Source: Larix kaempferi (taxonomy: Eukaryota > Streptophyta > Pinopsida > Pinales > Pinaceae). Taken from it: DNA of 64,000 bases. Shown piece after piece: positions 58,299 to 64,000 of the stretch. The notes under the pieces were generated by a model. That model saw only the letters and a program-made list of their open reading frames with translations. It ran no database searches and was not told the DNA's origin. The translations under genes and the position numbers were made by a program. The stretch is taken from positions 1-64,000 of the forward strand of contig BSBM01000152.1 of the NCBI GenBank assembly GCA_027924585.1, read 5' to 3'. The stretch's first letter is position 1; each line of letters begins with the position of its first letter.

Positions 58299-59791
58299 AG
58301 TTTTCTCCTGAGGTATGATAGATAACTATGGTATGCGATTTTAAACACTAATATGGAATTAAAAGATAACCCATGTGTCATGGATAATTAATTATGCCAA
58401 TGACTATATGTAAATATTATAAATAATGATGATAGTTTGTAAATTAAATCTGCATGACTAATATTTGAAATCATAATATTTACCAGAATTTATTTCTACA
58501 AATTAGATTAAATCTACTGAAGAACCCAATTTGATTTTTATGAGCAGATCTAACATATTTATATTAAATCACAGTATATATATATTTGAACAATAATATT
58601 GCATGAACAAAATATAAAAGAAAACGATTCAGATATATAAAGTATAATCTTTGAATGAACAATAATAACATGAAGATACTTATAAGTCCTTTGTCTGCTT
58701 TCTGGATGACTTGAAAACTACCACGTTCCACCCAACCATAGGCCTCAAACCGTTCCTGGTTTGTTCAATAGGTCACCCCCGAGTCGAACAGAGCATGACA
58801 AGAACTAGAAGGCCTAGGGTAAATTTTCTGTCTTCTTTACTAACAACATAGTAGTCACAAGGTCTGTTTACCATCCATTTCTGTGGATCTTGTAAAATAA
58901 TTTCCCCTAATATTCCCACTGTTCTCTCTCTAGGACATACCAAATATCATACAATTTGGTAATGTGAGCGCTCAAATATCCACGACTGAATCCTCCAGTG
59001 AAATTGGAGACACTTCCCCTTGAAATGCTCTCTCTCTGCTACTTATAAGATTTTATGAGGAAATGCTGCTAGGAATTAGGTTTAAATCACTCAGTTTGGT
59101 TGTTAGACACACTGATTGTTCTGTTTTTATCTTTAATTAATAATTTACTTTATTTTCAACTCTCGCAATTTATTTTATCTTTATTTAATAAAAGTAGTAT
59201 TTTTACTCATCCTAACATCTAGTTGACCTTAGTTAGCAACTACTCGACCATTCTAAACTATTGCATGCTCGGTCCCTCTTTGAGTGGCAGTCCCAGTCAG
59301 TTTAAAAGAACAATGTATATAATTTAGATTAATAATAATTCAATGGATTACTGATGCTCTAGAGCTCTCATCTCAACATCAGTTAATCACCATGAGTCTA
59401 AGTGCTCCAGAGCATTACTATTTAACACTCACTCAACTAATAGTGTTCTAGAGCTCACTTGCTTAACACGTTTAAATCAATGGTCAGGGTGCTCCAGAGG
59501 TTATGCTCAACACTAGTTAAATCAATAATCCTGGTGCTCCAAAGGTTATGCTCAACACCAGTTAACTAGTACAAACAGTCCAAATGCTCGAGAGCTCACT
59601 TGCTCAACATCTTTTAATAAGACAATATTAAAAATAGTTTTAGGTGCTATTTAGAGCTCACTTGCTCAACACCCAAATAAACAGTCTAGGTGCTCTAGAG
59701 TTCATTTGCTCAACAACTTTCAAAATTAATTAGATTTTTAGAAAAATAAACATAAAAGATAAGTAATATTTTCTTGGGATATTACAACAAA

Positions 59792-60760
59792 ATTAGTTTG
59801 GAGGGTAGATTCACAAACCCATATCTACATAAAGGGTACCTAAAAGGAGGACTTCTTAGTGATGCGTGCATTTAGAAAGAAAACTTATTCACATGTAAGT
59901 GGTAACAACATTAGTTGGTGAGGACATAGAAACAAAAGGCATCCCAAAACAATTATTGTTTTAGTTGGCTAGAGTAGATTTGGTGACAAATTTGTGATTT
60001 TGTGTAGAGTAGTGAATCTTGAATTGGGTTTGTGTCCATTTGTGGTTCTTGATGTACTGTTAAATACCAAATACAAAGTAAGGTAGTGGGACGACTTGAA
60101 GAATTTGATTAGTGCGTGACCTGGAAGACCTCCAAAAATTATAATCACTAGAGAACAACCTAGAGTGTCATGGACAAGATAGAAGCTTGAAAACTTTAGG
60201 TCATAGAGAGATCCATGAGTGGTTGGAAACTTTTGTCTTGTAGAAAGAGTTGTGAGGAGTAGTTTATTGTGGTCTTGATAAATATGAGACAAATACTGAA
60301 CTTATTGAGGTCTTGATAAATATAAGACAAATACTGAACGTTGTAGAGAGAAGACACACCAAAACAGTTATTACTTTAACTGGACGATGTAGATTTGGTG
60401 ACCATTTTGTCATTTTGTGCAGATTTGTTGTTATTGAATTGGGTTGTTTTTTTAGCTTGCCAATTTGTGCATATAAGTAGGCTCTTGAATTGGGTTTGTG
60501 TACATCAGTTTTTCTTGAAGTACTTTTGAAGAGCACATGGTGAGGCAATAAAAGTTTGATCGGTGCATGACCTAGAAAACCTCTAAGCATCAGCCTCACC
60601 AAAGAACAATCTAGAGCGTCATAGACAACATAGAAGTTTGAAAACCTTAGGGTCATAGATAGAGCCGTGAGTTAAGGTTCATAAAAGCATTAGGTTCACA
60701 CATAGAAATTTCGAGACCAGAAAGAGCATACCATAGGAATGTTTTCAATTAAGTCTTATT
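59792..60760 (-). repeat. Two diverged tandem copies, about 410 bp apart, each with a minus-strand frame
   Basis: The stretch 59933-60212 recurs at 60351-60665 with insertions and many changes (shared GTAGATTTGGTGAC, GAATTGGGTTTGTGT, GAGCGTCATAGACA-like phrases). Both copies hold a minus-strand frame with related peptides: LKFSSFYLVHDTLGCSLVII and GGLPGHALIKFF in one (59969-60292), LRFSNFYVVYDALDCSLVRL and GFLGHAPIKLL in the other (60264-60656). I do not recognise the product. A 40-bp direct duplication (GGTCTTGATAAATATGAGAC) lies between the copies. Confidence 0.55.
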
Positions 60761-60834
60761 AAGTAGTGCATAAAATTGAATAATATGAGAAACATTGTTA
60801 AGGAAAGTCGAATAATGTACCATATTACTGAGAG

Positions 60835-60965
60835 TGAATGAAAAATGCACAAAGAATCGAATGTTAAAAGCTTCAAGTGACAATTTTATTATTTGATTCT
60901 CCAATGAAAAATGACAAAGAATCGAATGTTAAAAGCTTGAACGGACAATTTTATTATTTGATTCT
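60835..60965. repeat. 65-bp tandem duplication
   Basis: AATGAAAAATG...AAAGAATCGAATGTTAAAAG...ACAATTTTATTATTTGATTC occurs twice in a row with few changes. No coding potential. Confidence 0.85.
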
Positions 60966-60969
60966 CTTT

Positions 60970-61600
60970 TAGAAGAGTAAAGGTTTATGAATTTATTAAA
61001 GATATCATATAAAATTTAAAAATGAATGATGATAAAATAATTTAATAATTTAATATTATTTTAAGCTATTATTTACAGAGTTTTGAATATATAACCTATA
61101 TCACAAAATATCTTAACAATACGCCCATTCATTATCTATTTTTATATCCATAAACAAAATAATTTAATATTTTAAATAATATAACAACATGATTATTTAA
61201 TAATTATTTTATTTAAAAATCATTTAATTAAAATAAATTTTATTCATTTTTTAAATTTTAATTTAAAATATTATAAATAATTTCAATTTTTATAATTATA
61301 ACATTTTATATTTACATGTTAAGTTAAGTTTACTCTTCTTAAAAATAAAATAAAATATTATTTTTAATAATAAATTTAAAAAATTATATATATGGTAATT
61401 GCTCAAATCAAATATATAGAGGTGTATATATCTTATCTTTCTATTTATTTGAATCTATCAACAACATATTATATATTACTAATTATAATAATTATAAAAT
61501 AATTAAAGTATATCATTCTTAATTCAAAATAATTATAAATCTTGATTTTAAACACAAATATATAAAAATATATTGTAGTATTTATTTTCACTTTTATAAT
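60970..61600. other. Very AT-rich spacer
   Basis: No gene, tandem array or recognisable element seen. The composition is dominated by A and T. Confidence 0.5.
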
Positions 61601-61813
61601 TTTAAAATTAGAATAATAAATATTTTAAATATTAATATAAAAATTTATCAATAAATAAAAAAATATGAAATAATAGATATTTCTCATCTTCCTATTTACA
61701 ATTTAAATATTTTAAATATAGTAATTTTAAATTTAAAATTAGAATAATAAATATTTTAAATATTAATATAAAAATTTATCAATAAATAAAAAAATATGAA
61801 ATAATAGATATTT
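61601..61813. repeat. Perfect 82-bp direct repeat
   Basis: 61601-61682 and 61732-61813 are identical over 82 bases (starting TTTAAAATTAGAATAATAAA, ending AATAGATATTT), separated by 49 bp. Confidence 0.9.
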
Positions 61814-61880
61814 TTCATTAAAAAATTACTTATTACAATATTTAAAATATTTAAATTGTAAATAGGAAGATGAGAAATAT
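61677..61880. repeat. Perfect 43-bp inverted repeat overlapping the direct repeat
   Basis: 61677-61719 and 61838-61880 are exact reverse complements (left arm starts ATATTTCTCATCTTCC), with a 118-bp loop that contains most of the second direct-repeat copy. Confidence 0.9.
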
Positions 61881-61965
61881 ATTAAAAGATAAAAAAATTT
61901 AAATTAATTAAAAAGTATAATTAAAATTTAAAACTTAAAAAATAATGTTATTTTTTAAGTCAATT

Positions 61966-62090
61966 CTCGTTAGCTCATTCAGTTAAGGTGTGGATCTCGT
62001 GAGTATGACAAATCAAGTGCAATATGTCTCTCAATTGCGGTTCTTAACCAATGGTTCATTGCCACATGACAGTAGTAGAATAAACAAAAA
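61966..62090 (+). mobile_element. tRNA-derived SINE-like relic 1
   Basis: TAGCTCATTCAGTTAAGG (61971-61988) resembles a tRNA A box and D arm, followed about 30 bp on by GAGTATGACAAATCAAGTGC, a decayed T-arm/B-box region. Spacing fits a tRNA-like Pol III promoter. No clear tail or target duplication. Confidence 0.45.
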
Positions 62091-62220
62091 AAATGTTATT
62101 TTTAAAATTTGAATTTTGAAAAACTAAATTTTACTTGTTTAAATTCAATGTATAATTATTTAGAAACATATTATTTATAATTATAAATATATTTCTAAAA
62201 TTTAAATTTAAATTTTATTG

Positions 62221-62320
62221 CCCACATGGGTGTAGCTCAATTGGTGATTCACTTGATATAAAGAAAATGTTGTAAATAAAGGTCACGAATTCAACACCAA
62301 TACTTACTTATTTTAATATG
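62221..62320 (+). mobile_element. tRNA-derived SINE-like relic 2
   Basis: GGGTGTAGCTCAATTGGTGA (62228-62247) matches the A box consensus in 11 of 12 positions. About 40 bp later GGTCACGAATTCAACACC (62281-62298) is a B-box-like T arm. The anticodon arm does not fold as a proper tRNA, so a SINE head or dead tRNA copy is more likely than a working tRNA gene. Confidence 0.5.
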
Positions 62321-63435
62321 ATATTCATTTATTTGAAATTTAGTTTTTAAATTTAACAACCAAATGTATTTAAACATTTTTAAATAAAAAAACTTTCTAA
62401 ACAAATACTTACAATATATTTTTAAATATTTATATATTTTTAATAATATTTTATTCATTTTATTTTACACATTTACAATCTAACGAGTCCAAATTAAAAT
62501 GAAGACCAATCTTAACAAGTCCAAAAAAGACCAAATATTTACAACATAATAGATCAAAATTAAAATTACAACCAATCCAACAAGTCCAAATAAAAAAGAA
62601 AAACAAGATTACTATTAATTTGAAATCTCTTTTTGACTTTTTTAAACATTTTTCGTTAAATATTTCATAGTTATCAACTTCACTATGAATTTAGAATAGA
62701 TTAGAGTAAAACATTTTTATTTAAATTTATTTGAGATATTATAAGTTCTATGAAACCGTAAACTATAAAATTTCGATTCCTCATTTATTTAGTGATGTCT
62801 ACAATATCTTCAAGAAACTATTTTTTTTAGTTAAACTCAAATTATGTAAAATACTTGAGAAACCAATTTTTTTCTTAAAATCAACTAATTATGTAAATTA
62901 CTCAATCTTTAAGAAATTACAATAATTATTTATATCTAATATCATAATATTGATTTTTCATTCTAAAATTAAAATCGTTTAATATGATCGGTTTGATATT
63001 GATTTCTCATTTAAAAAAATAAAATAAAGCAAAAGTTTGTATTTTAATAAATCTAGACCAAAACAAAATCACCCGATAAACAACTTCACCCATTTCCATT
63101 AAAACTTTTTAAATTAAATATTTCCACGGCCACCATTCTTTGAACTTGCTAAATAAACTTTAACAAATTTGTTCAATATGAAGGTTCGAGGTTCCTAATA
63201 ATGGTACACCATTTTTTTTTCTAATTAAAACTTTTAATTTCTAGTTATATTACCTTAAATTTGGAAATCAAAATTTTATGTATTATATTTTTTTTTATTT
63301 AAATTTTTTTAAATAAATTTGTATTGTTAACATTCAAAAAAACCTTAAAATAACTAAATCATACTTTAAAAGTAGTTATATTGTAACTCTCCGTTACAAT
63401 TGATATGTTACATAGATTGTATTTTATTATTCAAA
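62321..63435. other. AT-rich spacer, no gene seen
   Basis: Only a 64-codon plus-strand frame (62731-62925) of Lys/Phe/Tyr-rich composition, expected by chance in such AT-rich DNA. No terminal repeats noticed. Confidence 0.45.
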
Positions 63436-63516
63436 AAATTAGAAATCTCTACAATAAGTTTTTAGTTTTCAGAAAACTTAGAAATCTCTAAAGTTTTTAG
63501 TTTTCAGAAAAACATT
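63436..63516. repeat. 40-bp imperfect tandem duplication
   Basis: TTAGAAATCTCTACAATAAG... and TTAGAAATCTCTAAAG..., both followed by TTTTTAGTTTTCAGAAAA, stand next to each other just left of the LINE end. Confidence 0.7.
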
Positions 63517-63522
63517 AGCTCC

Positions 63523-64000
63523 TTTTTTTTTGTGCCAACTGCATAACTATGGTCCAAAACCAGAAATACAAAATACTCAGAAGTCCTCCCAAATAAATAC
63601 AAACTTACTAAGAGTATCTACCAAGAGCCAAAATAATAGAGCAGAACAAGTCTCTAATCTAGAAAATACATAGAGCCCGACTCTATCATCGAGTTCTCGT
63701 AGTGTTCTTCCCAAAATAGAAAGCCCTCAACATCTTCCATAGCCAACTTTGACAAGTGATCAGCCTGCGTGTTAAACTCTCTATAAATATGTGTCAGGGA
63801 CAAAGTGCTGAAAGTTCTCAATTCTGTCATTATTCTGTTACACCAGTAATCTAAGTTTAGGACCTGTAAAGTATATTCACCTTGTGCCCACTTAATCATG
63901 ACACGTGAACCACCAAAGACTTTAACTATTCCCAATCCAAAGATGTTTGCAATACGAGTGACACACCAGAGTGCAATCAATTTTGCTTTCATATTGGTCC
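63523..64000 (-). mobile_element. LINE 3' end with RNase H-like domain (runs off window)
   Basis: The minus-strand frame from the window edge to 63654 encodes an RNase H-like (RVT_3) domain: the motif TNMKAKLIALWCVTRIANIF, then VKVFGGSRVMIKWAQGEYTL (the catalytic Asp position of DSR is Gly here), LNLDYWCNRIMTELRTFSTL and LTHIYREFNTQADHLSKLAM with its Arg-Glu-x-Asn-x-x-Ala-Asp ending. It stops at 63654. After about 120 bp of 3' sequence a run of nine T (63523-63531) is the poly(A) tail seen from the other strand. Such domains close plant LINE ORF2 proteins. RT would be to the right of the window. The first Met at 63992 is internal, not a start. Confidence 0.75.

Larger units (their letters stand above)
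28650..59786 (-). mobile_element. Gypsy F: long-LTR chromovirus-like element, host of nested copia C
   Basis: The left LTR (3' LTR) is 28650-32575 and the right LTR (5' LTR) is 37390-59786, interrupted by copia C at 37720-56129. Both start TGTAATGTCCC on the plus strand and end GGGATATTACA. Flanks are gcaaa (28645-28649) and acaaa (59787-59791), a 5-bp duplication with one change. The interior (32576-37389) encodes gag, protease, RT, RNase H and integrase in gypsy order on the minus strand, with many stops. Without the nest the element is about 12.7 kb. A roughly 255-bp LTR sample differs by about 10% between copies, so it is old. Confidence 0.9.
56130..59786 (-). repeat. 5' LTR of gypsy F, right piece
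   Basis: Continues the LTR after copia C and aligns with 28975-32575 through to GGGATATTACA. It carries the same 70-bp array (57600-57920) and the gtgctccagagc array (59350-59720). It differs from the 3' LTR by a 53-bp tandem duplication at 58190-58298. Confidence 0.9.

Overview
This window is plant nuclear repeat DNA. I find no intact host protein-coding gene, no rRNA and no functional tRNA gene. Almost everything recognisable is a Ty1/copia or Ty3/gypsy LTR retrotransposon, usually broken by stops, frameshifts and later insertions. A few class II elements, tRNA-derived SINE-like relics and the end of a LINE are also present. Very long LTRs (3.9-4.5 kb), deep nesting, decayed copies and AT-rich spacers suggest a large, slowly purged plant genome. 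A gymnosperm is my best guess from the style of the elements, but the sequence alone does not prove it.

Layout. 1-1069: 5' end of a minus-strand copia element (A) that sits in the LTR of an oppositely oriented relative (A', gag relic to 1475). 1476-3960: debris, including a minus-strand gypsy gag. 3961-12518: decayed plus-strand copia (B), with a 2.26-kb foldback element in its 5' LTR and an 850-bp hAT-like element (8-bp target duplication) in its integrase. 12519-18990: plus-strand gypsy (G) with a 4.46-kb LTR that cut into B's 3' LTR; it keeps gag and protease and is then truncated. 18991-28649: poorly classified DNA with a broken minus-strand ORF region, an orphan 898-bp LTR and a (TA)23 tract.

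28650-59786 is one insertion locus. A minus-strand gypsy (F, same family as G, chromodomain-like tail, LTRs of about 3.9 kb) carries inside its 5' LTR a copia (C, 37720-56129). C in turn carries a defective gypsy (E, 40125-44469) and a nearly complete copia (D, 47312-54706). Exact 5-bp target duplications bracket C, E and D, and a 4/5 match brackets F. LTR differences counted by eye (F about 10% in a 255-bp sample, C about 6.6%, E about 7%, D about 3.5%) fit the nesting order within counting error.

59792-64000: flanking DNA with diverged tandem duplications, very AT-rich sequence, a perfect 82-bp direct repeat joined to a perfect 43-bp inverted repeat, two tRNA-like SINE relics and the minus-strand RNase H end of a LINE running off the window.

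Nothing forms a host pathway. The functional logic is that of retroelements: LTR promoter, tRNA-iMet primer site, gag, protease, integrase and reverse transcriptase in copia order or RT then integrase in gypsy order, polypurine tract, LTR. The least explained material is the foldback element, the perfect hairpin around the TATA box in two diverged copia LTRs, the 52-bp and 57/88-bp repeat arrays in copia 3' regions, and an intron-like segment that replaces the middle of copia C.
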